From Thalassotalea sp. G2M2-11 (lineage in GTDB: Bacteria; Pseudomonadota; Gammaproteobacteria; Enterobacterales; Alteromonadaceae): DNA of 64,000 nt. The DNA is taken from contig NZ_JADNYL010000003.1 in NCBI RefSeq assembly GCF_017168195.1, forward strand, positions 310,001 to 374,000. The letters are read 5' to 3'. How positions within the stretch are numbered: the first letter of the stretch is position 1; every line of letters begins with the position of its first letter. Of this stretch, positions 38,849 to 47,270 are shown piece after piece. The position numbers were made by a program, and so were the translations under genes. Below the pieces are notes generated by a model, which made no database searches, was not told the origin of the DNA, and worked only from the letters and a program-made list of their open reading frames with translations.

Positions 38849-39874
38849 CTATTTCACATAATCAACTTGGTATTCATTGTTACTTCTAAGCAGTGCCCAA
38901 ATTAATCGGGCATTTTTTGCCGCTAAGGCAACAGTTGCTCGCTTAAACCCTCGTCGCTCGATAAGTTCTTTTATCCATAAACTGGTTCTGTCAGTTTTGT
39001 GCTTGCAGTTAGCAATCACGGCTCGAGCGCCATGTATGAGAGAAGTACGAATGTGCTTTTCGCCACGTTTTGATATTCTTCCCCACTTTACCTGTCCACC
39101 TGTAGTGTATTGCTTTGGCACTAAACCAATCCATGCGCTAAATGCACGAGAGGTGTCGAAGTCTTTTGCCTCACAGACAGTGGCAACTACCGCGGTTGCG
39201 GTCACTTCGCCGACGCCAGGAATACTCATCAAGCGCTTGGCGGCTTTCATTTGATGGGCTAACTGATACAGTTTTCTATCATGTTTAAGGATTTGTTCGT
39301 TTAACCCTTTTATCTCTTGCCATAAATCATGCAGTAGCTCTCTAGCAAGCATAGGTAAGTCGTTCTCTGCATCTTCTAAAATACTGGTGATAGCATGTTG
39401 TGCAGGGTACCTGCCTTTAGGCATGATGATGCCGAACTCAGCGAGTAAGCCTCTAAGGCGATTAATCAGTGCTGTTCTGTCTTTAATAGCGCCTTGGCGA
39501 ATACGGTGTAAACACAGTACGGCTTGTTGTTCTTCACTTTTTATGGAGACAAACCGTGTTTTAGGACGTGTTACCGCTTCGCATATGGCTTCGGCGTCAT
39601 TGGCATCATTTTTTTCATTTTGTCGATATGGGATAACAAATTTTGAAGCCATGATACGCACGTCATGTCCAAGCTTAGTAAACTCTCTTGCCCAATAGTG
39701 TGCACCAGAGCAGGCTTCCATCCCGATGATGCAAGGTGGTAATTTTGAAATTTCAGCTAAGAGGTTGTTTCGCTTAACTGTTTTACGTAATTTACACTTG
39801 TCATGAGTATCAACACCGTGGATACTAAACACAGATTTGGCTAAATCGATGCCAATTGCTTTAATTAGTGACAT
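38849..39874 (-). CDS. IS110/IS1111-family transposase (DEDD)
   Basis: A 341-residue transposase. The N-terminal DEDD/RuvC-like domain has GIDLAKSVF (Asp10), GMEACSGAHYW and KNDANDAEAI. The C-terminal Tnp_20 domain has LMSIPGVGEVTATAVVA and AFSAWIGLVPKQYTTGG followed by GRISKRGEKHIRTSLIHGARA. The start is set at 39874, where GGAGAG precedes the ATG; the longer frame extends into the IS end. The Ser usually seen before S/T-GGK in this family reads Thr here (YTTGG), which may matter because that serine is catalytic in IS110 recombinases. Otherwise the protein looks complete. Confidence 0.92.
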   Translation of the reverse strand: MSLIKAIGIDLAKSVFSIHGVDTHDKCKLRKTVKRNNLLAEISKLPPCIIGMEACSGAHYWAREFTKLGHDVRIMASKFVIPYRQNEKNDANDAEAICEAVTRPKTRFVSIKSEEQQAVLCLHRIRQGAIKDRTALINRLRGLLAEFGIIMPKGRYPAQHAITSILEDAENDLPMLARELLHDLWQEIKGLNEQILKHDRKLYQLAHQMKAAKRLMSIPGVGEVTATAVVATVCEAKDFDTSRAFSAWIGLVPKQYTTGGQVKWGRISKRGEKHIRTSLIHGARAVIANCKHKTDRTSLWIKELIERRGFKRATVALAAKNARLIWALLRSNNEYQVDYVK

Positions 39875-39951
39875 ATGGACTCTCCTCAATTGAAGCTCTT
39901 TATCAACTTCACTATGGCACATTGATGCCGAGTGGGGAGTCCATATCATTC

Positions 39952-39958
39952 GTTATGA
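39952..39958 (+). other. attC remnant (R' box) right of the IS
   Basis: GTTATGA is the detached 3' end of the attC whose body ends at 38596. It marks the start of the next cassette. Confidence 0.75.
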
Positions 39959-39968
39959 GTACTATCAA

Positions 39969-40280
39969 ATGGAAGTGATATTAGCCAATAAACGCTACTT
40001 AGTAGCAGTCGAAATAATTTCAGCTTTGATGCTCGCATTGTGCATTATCGCTATAAAATCTGAAGGGGAAGTTGCTGTAGATAGCTGGCAAGCTATTGGG
40101 TCATATATTTCAGTCGCATGCTTTTCTGTTGCGTTCTTCCCTCTTTGTTATTTATCTTGGTTTAGCCATACTGTAAAGAATGTATCTTATTACTTTAAGC
40201 TAATTTTCTTTTGGCTGTTAGCTCTGGCTGCAGTTATTATCCTCATGGGTATTGGAAGTATGTTTCTAACGTACTCATAA
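39969..40280 (+). CDS. Small membrane protein (cassette gene)
   Basis: A 103-residue protein with three hydrophobic segments (about residues 12-28, 42-66 and 76-100). I recognise no family. The ATG lies 11 bp after the attC remnant, and the stop TAA overlaps the TAACAAG start of the next attC. The IS insertion now separates this cassette from upstream ones and could change its transcription. Confidence 0.7.
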   Translation: MEVILANKRYLVAVEIISALMLALCIIAIKSEGEVAVDSWQAIGSYISVACFSVAFFPLCYLSWFSHTVKNVSYYFKLIFFWLLALAAVIILMGIGSMFLTYS

Positions 40281-40379
40281 CAAGCCATTACAGTAACGGG
40301 ACTGCTAACAGCTTGCTCGGTTCCGCTTCGCTTCACAATTTTAGCAAGCTATTATCAGCCCCTGAATGGGGCGTTAGGT
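40275..40379 (+). other. attC recombination site
   Basis: It begins TCATAACAAGCCATTA and ends TGGGGCGTTAGGT. Its core is nearly identical to that of the next site at 40723-40828. Inner arms ATAGCTTGCTA and TAGCAAGCTAT types pair around the core. Confidence 0.9.
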
Positions 40380-40402
40380 AACAATCAAAGCAAGGAGCAA
40401 AA

Positions 40403-40717
40403 ATGAGAATTCAGGCAGATGTAGGGACGATAGATATTTTAGGTCATTTAATACTTTGGTTTATTTTAATATTAATAACATTTGGTATTGGTGCTTTCTT
40501 TTTCCCTTACTCATTCTCAAAATTTATACTTAATCGTTCACAAGTAATTGATGAAAACGGCAGCCTAAGAAAAATGGTATGTCACACTGATATATTTGGA
40601 AATCTAGGTCATGTAATCCTATGGATTATCATCTCTATAATTACCTTGGGCTTGGGATACGCATTCTATTTTTATAAAGTTTGGAATTACTCTTTAAACA
40701 ATACAACTATTGAATAG
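40403..40717 (+). CDS. Small DUF898-like membrane protein (cassette gene)
   Basis: A 104-residue protein built as an internal repeat. Two hydrophobic helices contain similar segments: GHLILWFILILITFGIGAFFF and GHVILWIIISIITLGLGYAFY. Each is followed by an aromatic stretch (YSFSKFILN and YKVWNYSLN). The pattern recalls the repeated unit of DUF898/YjgN-like membrane proteins, but the assignment is tentative. AAGGAG lies upstream of the ATG. The cassette lies between two nearly identical attC sites. Confidence 0.75.
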   Translation: MRIQADVGTIDILGHLILWFILILITFGIGAFFFPYSFSKFILNRSQVIDENGSLRKMVCHTDIFGNLGHVILWIIISIITLGLGYAFYFYKVWNYSLNNTTIE

Positions 40718-40722
40718 TTTGT

Positions 40723-40828
40723 TACCTAACAAACCAATAAAGTAACGGGACTGCTAACAGCTTGCTCGGTTCCGCTTCGCTTCACAATTTTAGCAAGCTA
40801 TTATCAGCCCCTGAATGGGGCGTTAGGT
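40723..40828 (+). other. attC recombination site
   Basis: It begins TACCTAACAAACCAATAAAG and ends TGGGGCGTTAGGT. From the AGTAACGGGACTG segment to the end it is essentially identical to the attC at 40275-40379. Confidence 0.9.
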
Positions 40829-40932
40829 AAATTTAAGATTTCCACTTGCATCTTTATACTACGCCTAAATAAAACGATAAAAATATTTTTTAATAAATCA
40901 CATAAGCCTCAATAAAAGGAAGTAACCAAGTA

Positions 40933-43893
40933 ATGTTTTTCAAACTATTAAAAGCAATAACCTTATGCTCACTAATATTTTTAAGTGCGTGTGGGGGAGG
41001 AGGAACCTCAAAATCTAAAACTCCAGAAATTGTCAATGCTGCTCCCGTGATTGAGGCTATGCCTGAACAGTCCGTAATGGAACGTGACAATTTTACTTTT
41101 AGCGCACAAGTGACTGATAGTGATGGCTCTATAACTAGTTTTGAATGGAAACAAGTTGGTAATCAGACTATAGCCTTAACAGGCTCAGATTCAGCACAAT
41201 TAAGTTTTAAAGCACCTAGCGTTATAGAAGAACAATCCCTAGTCTTTGAGTTGACTGTCACTGATAATGAAGGAAAAAACACTAAAGGTTCTCTTACTGT
41301 AAAACTCACTCCATACGAGAATATACTGGCGACCAATATTGTAGATGAAGGGTTATCAGAGTGCCTTAGTAATATTTTGATTGAAAATCAAGATGCTGGC
41401 TTATTAGAGTTTCATTGTCATAATTTGCCAATATCTTCAATTAGTGAATTATCGTCTTTTCCAAATTTGCAAAAACTGTCAATCACTAATGCAAAAATTC
41501 AAAACATTGACGTCTTGGAGTCACTAAAAGAATTAAGAGAAATAGATTTTTCAAGTAATGAAATATATATACTAAACCCTATATCATCACTTACAAAATT
41601 GACACATGTAAATTTTAGCTATAACGACTTTGCTATTGATAACAATATTTTCAAGAATTTAACCAAATTACAAAGCCTTAAACTATCTTCCAGGTATTGG
41701 GGCTCTTATTTGGTCATAGATCTTAGTTGGTTTAAAAGTATGCCGGAGCTTGCCCATTTGAGCTTGAACAATCTGTCTATTAGCAATTCCAATCAGCTGA
41801 AAAATAATTCTCAATTAAAAGAATTAGTGCTCGCAGGTACTAATTTAAGCGATTTGGATTTTATTGAAGAAAATTCCGAGTTGGTATACTTAGATATAAG
41901 TTCTACCCAAGTTTCAGATTTAACACAAATTAAGCATGCTAGAGAGTTAACTGAGCTAAACATTTCTCGCTTATATGCTGATAATTTGTCAATCCTAGAG
42001 AGTTTGAGTCAACTCAGAAAACTCACTATTAATAGTATGAGAGATAACGTCGACTTTTACATTTTGGAAAAATTAACTAATTTAGAATATTTGCATGCTA
42101 CATCATTAGGGTATAGCTTTTCTAATCTAGATTCATTGAATAAATTAGTTAACTTAAAAGAGCTCGATTTATCGAAAAATTATTTTCATTCAATAGACTT
42201 TGTAAGTAATTTAACTATGCTTGAAATTTTGAATTTAAGTGATGCTAGATCAATTTCAGACTTATCTCCGTTGACAGAATTAACTAATCTAACTTCTCTT
42301 AACCTTAACTATAATAATATTTCCGACATTTCACCGTTAAAAAACTTAACTGCCCTAACTCATTTATATGTTGGATTTAATAATATAGAAAACATTAATA
42401 GTCTAACCAATTTAACATTACTTGTTAGCCTGAATTTAGAAAGAAATAGCATTAAGGAATTAGACGGTATTGAAAAACTAACATCTTTAGTCGATCTAGA
42501 TTTGGGTTGGAATGATATAAAGGATATTTCAGCATTAAAAGATCTTACAGCTATTGTTGATTTGCAACTTGAGCAAAATAAAATTGAAGACATTTCACCA
42601 TTATCAAGTTTAGTGAATATTGAGAAACTTGACCTAAATACTAATGACGTGTTCGATATAACTATAATAAGTGAGCTTAGTGAGCTAAATTATTTGAATT
42701 TAAGAAGCAATAGACTCATTAAAGTAGCAAGCTTGTTTTCATTTGATTCATTTAACTACCTGTCGCTAGATAATAACATTAACATTGCGTGTGACGATAT
42801 TAAGCTTCTTAAGGAAAAATTTGGAGACTCTGCCAATTTACCTGACGATTGTACTGACACAATATCAGGGACAAGAAAGTGGACTTATCGATTATCATAC
42901 GATAATTTCCAGTCAGCACCAGCAATAGCCGCAGATGGTACAATTTATTTGTGTAATTTTGGAGGTTACCTTCATGCCATTAACCCTGATAGTACTCCTA
43001 AGTGGAAATACTTAATTGGTAGCCATATTTCTACGTCACCAGTAATTGGAAATGATGGAACTATTTACCTCACCCATGACAATAAACTACACGCTATAAC
43101 GCCTGAAGGGCAATTAAAATGGAAGTTTGAGAATAATGATGGAGGGTATTCTACCCCCGCAATTAGAGATGATGGAACCATCTTAATTAGTGGTCAAAAT
43201 CAACTGCATGCTATTAGTCCTGAAGGTGAATCTTTATGGAGCACAGGAAGCAACATAATGGGGAATACACCCGCAATTGCCAATGATGGTTCTATTTATG
43301 TAAGCTCATTTCATTCCAAACTATTTGCATTTACCTCAAATGGTAACTTGAAATGGGAGTTCCCACTCTTAAGTAACGTTCCCAGTGATATTGCTATTTC
43401 TGATGAAGGAACAGTTTACATAGGATCTAACGATACGCTATATGCGATTAATTCAGATGGTACTCAAAAATGGATTTATGAAAATGATGATGTTCATTCT
43501 TCACCGATAATTGATAAAGATGGAACAGTGTATATTAGCATGTACCCTAACCAAGTTATTGCACTAGAACCTTCTGGAAATATTAAGTGGAAGTATACTG
43601 CGAGTGGAAATATAGGCTCTAGCATGGCTATAAGTGAGGATGGCACTATTTATGCGGCCGCTAGATATGGTTTATTTCATGCTATTACTTCTTCCGGAGA
43701 AACTAAATGGGAGTTAAAAATTGGAACTTCTTATTTTAAGTCATCCCTATCAATTTCTCCGGGAGGAACTATTTATGCGGGTAGTGATAGTGGTTATTTG
43801 GTTGCAGTTAATAGTGATGGTGGCAAGTTAGCTGATACACCTTGGCCAAAACAAGGAAGAAATATTCGAAATACTAATAATGTAAAAAAATAA
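40933..43893 (+). CDS. LRR and PQQ-like-repeat lipoprotein (large cassette gene)
   Basis: A 986-residue protein. The lipobox LSAC (Cys20) followed by GGGG predicts a lipoprotein. A PKD/cadherin-like domain (about 35-130) is followed by internalin/SDS22-type leucine-rich repeats (about 160-620) with repeated LTNLTSLNLNYNNISDISPL-type units. A C-terminal eight-bladed PQQ/BamB-like propeller (about 650-980) has repeats such as DGTIYLCNFGGYLHAINPDSTPKWKY. AAGGAAG precedes the ATG. It lies alone between attC sites, giving an unusually large cassette of about 3 kb. A surface or periplasmic binding role is inferred; no enzyme motif is visible. Confidence 0.85.
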   Translation: MFFKLLKAITLCSLIFLSACGGGGTSKSKTPEIVNAAPVIEAMPEQSVMERDNFTFSAQVTDSDGSITSFEWKQVGNQTIALTGSDSAQLSFKAPSVIEEQSLVFELTVTDNEGKNTKGSLTVKLTPYENILATNIVDEGLSECLSNILIENQDAGLLEFHCHNLPISSISELSSFPNLQKLSITNAKIQNIDVLESLKELREIDFSSNEIYILNPISSLTKLTHVNFSYNDFAIDNNIFKNLTKLQSLKLSSRYWGSYLVIDLSWFKSMPELAHLSLNNLSISNSNQLKNNSQLKELVLAGTNLSDLDFIEENSELVYLDISSTQVSDLTQIKHARELTELNISRLYADNLSILESLSQLRKLTINSMRDNVDFYILEKLTNLEYLHATSLGYSFSNLDSLNKLVNLKELDLSKNYFHSIDFVSNLTMLEILNLSDARSISDLSPLTELTNLTSLNLNYNNISDISPLKNLTALTHLYVGFNNIENINSLTNLTLLVSLNLERNSIKELDGIEKLTSLVDLDLGWNDIKDISALKDLTAIVDLQLEQNKIEDISPLSSLVNIEKLDLNTNDVFDITIISELSELNYLNLRSNRLIKVASLFSFDSFNYLSLDNNINIACDDIKLLKEKFGDSANLPDDCTDTISGTRKWTYRLSYDNFQSAPAIAADGTIYLCNFGGYLHAINPDSTPKWKYLIGSHISTSPVIGNDGTIYLTHDNKLHAITPEGQLKWKFENNDGGYSTPAIRDDGTILISGQNQLHAISPEGESLWSTGSNIMGNTPAIANDGSIYVSSFHSKLFAFTSNGNLKWEFPLLSNVPSDIAISDEGTVYIGSNDTLYAINSDGTQKWIYENDDVHSSPIIDKDGTVYISMYPNQVIALEPSGNIKWKYTASGNIGSSMAISEDGTIYAAARYGLFHAITSSGETKWELKIGTSYFKSSLSISPGGTIYAGSDSGYLVAVNSDGGKLADTPWPKQGRNIRNTNNVKK

Positions 43894-43897
43894 CTTT

Positions 43898-43906
43898 ACC
43901 TAACAC
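43898..43906 (+). other. attC 5' fragment (left of second IS)
   Basis: ACCTAACAC matches the ACCTAACAA start of the attC at 40723. The rest of the site continues at 45492 after the IS. Confidence 0.6.
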
Positions 43907-43923
43907 ATATGAACCTTCTTCCC

Positions 43924-44380
43924 GTCAATAGGCAATAGTGTTTTTTTTAGCTGCCGTTAGGCAGCTAATTGTTAATCAATCAGCAAAACCTATTACTTCG
44001 CTCTGTCAGTTAGCCGTTAAAACCGTTTACGGCAAACACATATTGAGGCTCTCTTATGTGAACTCATTCACTGCCTGATACGGTTAGTTCTTTGGTTGTT
44101 CAGGGGCACTAGACATTTATCGGTTAACCTTGAACTGGCGCTACTCAAGCGGATGACTCACTTATTTTTTATAAGGGTCAGTTAGTTTCAGGCTCAGTTA
44201 AGGTGTAAACGATTTTGCTCATTGTTAGATGCGCACCAATGGGGTGTCTAATCAAGCGACAAGGCTTATACGGCGACGACATTTACCTGCTTTTGCATGC
44301 TCACAGCAAACTTAAACGCAAATAACTCAGGGTCGTTCTTGCTCATCCAGTTAGGTGTTCAGCTCACCCCATTGTGCGAC
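43924..44380 (-). ncRNA. 3' non-coding segment of second IS, candidate guide-RNA region
   Basis: The 457-bp segment downstream of the transposase pseudogene has no gene. It includes TTTACCT (44282-44288) and AAACGCA (44324-44330), which also occur on the two sides of the insertion (43895-43901 and 45494-45500). This is weak evidence for a guide RNA like that of IS1111 elements. Confidence 0.3.
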
Positions 44381-45415
44381 TTAAGGCGTTAAAAATCGTT
44401 CATCATCAAATACCGTTTTATGTTTCAGCATGTAGTAAACACAGCGACCCAATTTATGCGCAAGAGCCGATAAGGCTTTGGCCTTGCTCATGCGTTTTTG
44501 TAACTTGTTTAAATAGCGACGCGCTTTATCGTTACCCCGTAAATACAGTACCGCAGCTTCACTAAATGCCCACTTTAGATGGCCGTTACCTATTTTATTA
44601 CCCGACGTGCCATAGGTTTTACCGGCTGACTCTGCTTTGCATTTGACTAATCGGCAATACGACGCAAATTTTTGAACCGACTCGAACCTATCAATATCGC
44701 CAATTTCATAGAGAATGGTCATGGCGAGAATAACGCCAATACCAGGAATAGTGCGTAGTTGTGCGTAATAATCAGGACGATGCTGTTTTGCTTTTCGCTC
44801 GATGAAGTATTCAAGATATTTAAGCTCTTTGGCGTAACTATCAAGAATGGCTATGTCGAAATTGACGTTCCGTTGAACCACCTCATCTTCAAAACGGTGT
44901 CTAAGGGCTTCGCGAGCTGAAGGGTTTTTCATGTGTAATTCAAGCGCGGGATAATTGTATTAGCTATTGGCTATTGGTATTGACGATATGCGCTTTAAGT
45001 TGCGCACCATGACGAACTAATTTAGTTCTTCTGCGAAGTAAATCGCGTATTGAGCGCATTTCTTGTGGGTCGCTATAGGTGAGAGGAAAGTTGCCCCTCT
45101 GAGCAAGCAGGTAATTTTATAGGAGTCGATTTTTACCGCCATGAATGGCTTTCATATACAGGCATGCCCCAAGACAAAGTCAATGTTGTGTTCAGCACAC
45201 AGGTCACTAACCCAGTACCAGCAATGCATGCACTCGACGCCAATCACTACTTGACCAATATAAGGGGAGATAAGGCTTAACAGTGCTTCTTTGTAAGCTG
45301 CAATTTTTTGATGAAGTACTTTGTTACCATGCTCATCCAGAATGCACACATAAAGAATTCGCGCATGCAGGTCGATTCCGCAATAAAAATCGTGTAATTT
45401 GGTATAGAATTTCAT
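44381..45415 (-). pseudogene. IS110-family transposase, frameshifted
   Basis: The N-terminal piece (45415 to 45152) carries FYCGIDLHARILYVCILDEHGN and GVECMHCWYW, the DEDD start. The C-terminal piece (44932 to 44381) carries TIPGIGVILAMTILYEIGDIDRF, AESAGKTYGTSGNKIGNGHLKWAFSEA and KALSALAHKLGRCVYYMLK. Between them the frame is lost twice. A deletion follows MKAIHGGK, removing the usual KNDRID region. A short insertion with stop codons follows HIVNTNSQ. An ATG at 44932 could start a C-terminal fragment but not an active enzyme. Confidence 0.88.
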
Positions 45416-45491
45416 TGAGCTTTCTCCTTTTAGTTTGGTCGCCTTGAAGTTTAGCCAATGGTTAAACTTCGGGGAGAAGGTTCAATAAGTA

Positions 45492-45595
45492 TCAAACGCA
45501 TTAAGTGACGCGACTGCTAACAGCTTGCTCGGTTCCGCTTCGCTTCACATTTTAGCCAAATATTATCAGCCCATTATGCGGGCTATAAGTACTAA
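45492..45595 (+). other. attC site, right part, degenerate 3' end
   Basis: CAAACGCATTAAGTGACGCG leads into the shared core and ends CCCATTATGCGGGCTATAAG. The usual GTT of the R' box reads GCT, so this site may be impaired. Confidence 0.7.
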
Positions 45596-45604
45596 GGAGA
45601 GTTC

Positions 45605-46075
45605 ATGCATCCTAACAGAAATGCGATTGCATTCGGTGGCCTTATTGGCCTGATTTTATTTTTTGTTCTATTAATTGTTGTGGCTTTGTGGGCTTGGCCA
45701 AAGTATAAAGTCTATAAACTAGAAATGAATGGTATTGCTGCTTTAAAAGAAGCCGAATGGAGTAAACAAATACTTATCGAAGAAGCAAAGGCTCGTGAAG
45801 CTGCTGCTCTTATGCAAGCAAAAGCAAGAGTGACTTTGGCTGAAGCCGATGGAAAAGCTAAAATCGTGCAAGCTAGAGCAGAAGGTCAAGCAGACATTGA
45901 GCGTGCAAAAGCTGCTGCTGAGGCAAACAAAATTATAGGCGAATCATTGAAAGGTAATGAGGAATACCTAAGGTATGTTTGGATTAAAGGCTTACAAGAT
46001 GGTAAAGGAGAGCGAATCTATATTCCTACAGAAGCTGGATTACCAATTTTAGAGGCTGGAAAAGCAGGTAAGTAG
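45605..46075 (+). CDS. Membrane-anchored coiled-coil protein, SPFH-tail-like (cassette gene)
   Basis: A 156-residue protein with one strong N-terminal membrane helix (about residues 10-32). A long Ala/Glu/Lys/Arg heptad coiled coil follows (about 45-120), then the segment EEYLRYVWIKGLQDGKGERIYIPTEAGLPIL. The coiled coil and final YIPTEAGLPI-like stretch resemble the C-terminal tail of stomatin/prohibitin (SPFH) proteins and small phage-encoded relatives. The SPFH head domain is absent. AAGGAG lies before the ATG. Function unknown; oligomerisation at the membrane is likely. Confidence 0.75.
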   Translation: MHPNRNAIAFGGLIGLILFFVLLIVVALWAWPKYKVYKLEMNGIAALKEAEWSKQILIEEAKAREAAALMQAKARVTLAEADGKAKIVQARAEGQADIERAKAAAEANKIIGESLKGNEEYLRYVWIKGLQDGKGERIYIPTEAGLPILEAGKAGK

Positions 46076-46082
46076 TGAAGTA

Positions 46083-46185
46083 CTTACAACAAGCAGTTAA
46101 CGGATGGGACTCGTAATAGTTTGATTGGGTTCGTTCCTCACCTAGTTTAGCAAGCTAATACTCGCCCCATAACAGGGCGTTAGCT
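46083..46185 (+). other. attC recombination site
   Basis: It begins CTTACAACAAGCAGTTAACG and ends CCATAACAGGGCGTTAGCT. The core is diverged but keeps TTTAGCAAGCTAATACTCGCC. Confidence 0.8.
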
Positions 46186-46209
46186 GTTCAATCAACAAGG
46201 AGTTTTATT

Positions 46210-46803
46210 TTGAGCATTTATTTTCCATTAGTGATTGCCTTTATGGCAATATTTTTTCTATTTATCGGTGTCAAAGTTATAGCATTAAAGAAACCTTTGC
46301 TGCTGTCATCAAAAGTATTTTTTGTTTTTATGGTGTTGGGATTTTCACCTCAGTTAATTATGTCATTTGAAATACACACTTCTTCTACGGGTGATATAGG
46401 GGTAATGTCATACATTAGCCCGCTAATGTTTTTTGTTCTGTTAGGTTTTTTCTGGATTCAAATGAAAGGCTATATGGCTATAGGAGTTTCTGATGATTCA
46501 TTTAGAAATTCACTACATTACGCATTGAATCAAAATAATATTCAATTTGAAGAGCAGCTTTCATTAATTAAGTTGCCAAATATCAATGCTGATATACAAG
46601 TATCGGTTCAAAGCTGGATTGGTACAGGTCAATTAAAATTGAAAAAATCTAAAGATAAGTACTTATTGGCTAAGTTAGTTTCAAGTATTAATGAGTATTT
46701 TATATCTAATTCTGTAAAGCCTAATAATACGACTGCGATTTTTTATATTGTCATGGGACTGTTTATGTTAGTTTTTTCTGGTTTTTTCTATTTTAGGTTT
46801 TAG
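46210..46803 (+). CDS. Four-helix membrane protein (cassette gene)
   Basis: A 197-residue protein of unknown family. Hydrophobic segments lie at about residues 5-25, 34-52, 66-85 and 177-195. A polar domain of about 90 residues sits between the third and fourth. The start is TTG at 46210, supported by AAGGAG 7 bp upstream. Confidence 0.75.
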   Translation: MSIYFPLVIAFMAIFFLFIGVKVIALKKPLLLSSKVFFVFMVLGFSPQLIMSFEIHTSSTGDIGVMSYISPLMFFVLLGFFWIQMKGYMAIGVSDDSFRNSLHYALNQNNIQFEEQLSLIKLPNINADIQVSVQSWIGTGQLKLKKSKDKYLLAKLVSSINEYFISNSVKPNNTTAIFYIVMGLFMLVFSGFFYFRF

Positions 46804-46804
46804 T

Positions 46805-46916
46805 GCTAGGAACTGCTAAGGCCATCATGGCTATTGAACGTAAACGCTTAGCCTTTCCTCACTGCATTCGTTATTGTAGCCATCTATTAAAACCCCCTGA
46901 ATGGGGCATTAGCATG
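46805..46916 (+). other. Degenerate attC-like site
   Basis: The stretch starts GCTAGGAACTGCTAAGG and ends CCCTGAATGGGGCATTAGCA. The final part matches the other sites except that GTTA reads ATTA. Confidence 0.55.
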
Positions 46917-46917
46917 A

Positions 46918-47256
46918 ATGGAGTCTAAATCATTGCGAAGAGAAAACTTTGAATATGGTCCTTTAGCTAGAGGCATCTTTATAGTTATGCTCTGGGGGGT
47001 ATGGATCTTTGTATTTGTTGCACCTTTCTACCTAGTTTATTATGTTCCATTATTACTTTTTGTAGGGTTAGGCTTGAAGCCTTTTTTAATTAAAACAGGG
47101 ATGTTTAGTGTTTATCAAAACTACTTGTTAAAGCGTGATGAAAGAATTAATGAAACGCTCAAAAAAGGTTATCGAAGTAGAAATAGTAAAAAGTTAGATA
47201 AAGCCAAATATAACAGAGAAAAAATGAGAAAAGCATTAGAACCTAAACATAAGTAG
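46918..47256 (+). CDS. Small membrane protein with basic tail (cassette gene)
   Basis: A 112-residue protein with two hydrophobic segments (about residues 18-40 and 43-60) and a strongly basic C-terminal tail (KKGYRSRNSKKLDKAKYNREKMRK). The ATG at 46918 follows the degenerate attC by one base and no clear ribosome site is visible, so the start is less certain. Family not recognised. Confidence 0.6.
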   Translation: MESKSLRRENFEYGPLARGIFIVMLWGVWIFVFVAPFYLVYYVPLLLFVGLGLKPFLIKTGMFSVYQNYLLKRDERINETLKKGYRSRNSKKLDKAKYNREKMRKALEPKHK

Positions 47257-47270
47257 TGTCGTAGAATTTA

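Larger units (their letters stand above)
38597..39951 (-). mobile_element. IS110-family element, IS1111 group, inserted in attC
   Basis: The 1355-bp element has subterminal inverted repeats ATGGACTCCCC (38600-38610) and GGGGAGTCCAT (39934-39944). They lie 3 bp and 7 bp inside its two ends, the asymmetry known for IS1111-group elements. No target duplication is present. It splits an attC exactly before the GTT of the R' box, as described for the IS1111-attC group. The long non-coding segment lies 3' of the transposase, also an IS1111 trait. The transposase is intact, so it could be active. Confidence 0.88.
43907..45491 (-). mobile_element. Decayed IS110-family element inserted at an attC 5' end
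   Basis: Inverted repeats TGAACCTTCTTCCC (43910-43923) and GGGGAGAAGGTTCA (45471-45484) match at 13 of 14 positions. A broken transposase on the minus strand and a long 3' non-coding segment (43924-44380) lie between them. The attC halves on either side join near CCTAACA/CAAACGC. The exact ends are uncertain by a few bases. The transposase differs from the first IS, so this is an independent insertion. Confidence 0.78.

Noticed and set aside
38877-39698. Plus-strand ORFs within the IS1111-type element
   Set aside because: They are shadows of the minus-strand transposase, which carries all conserved motifs.
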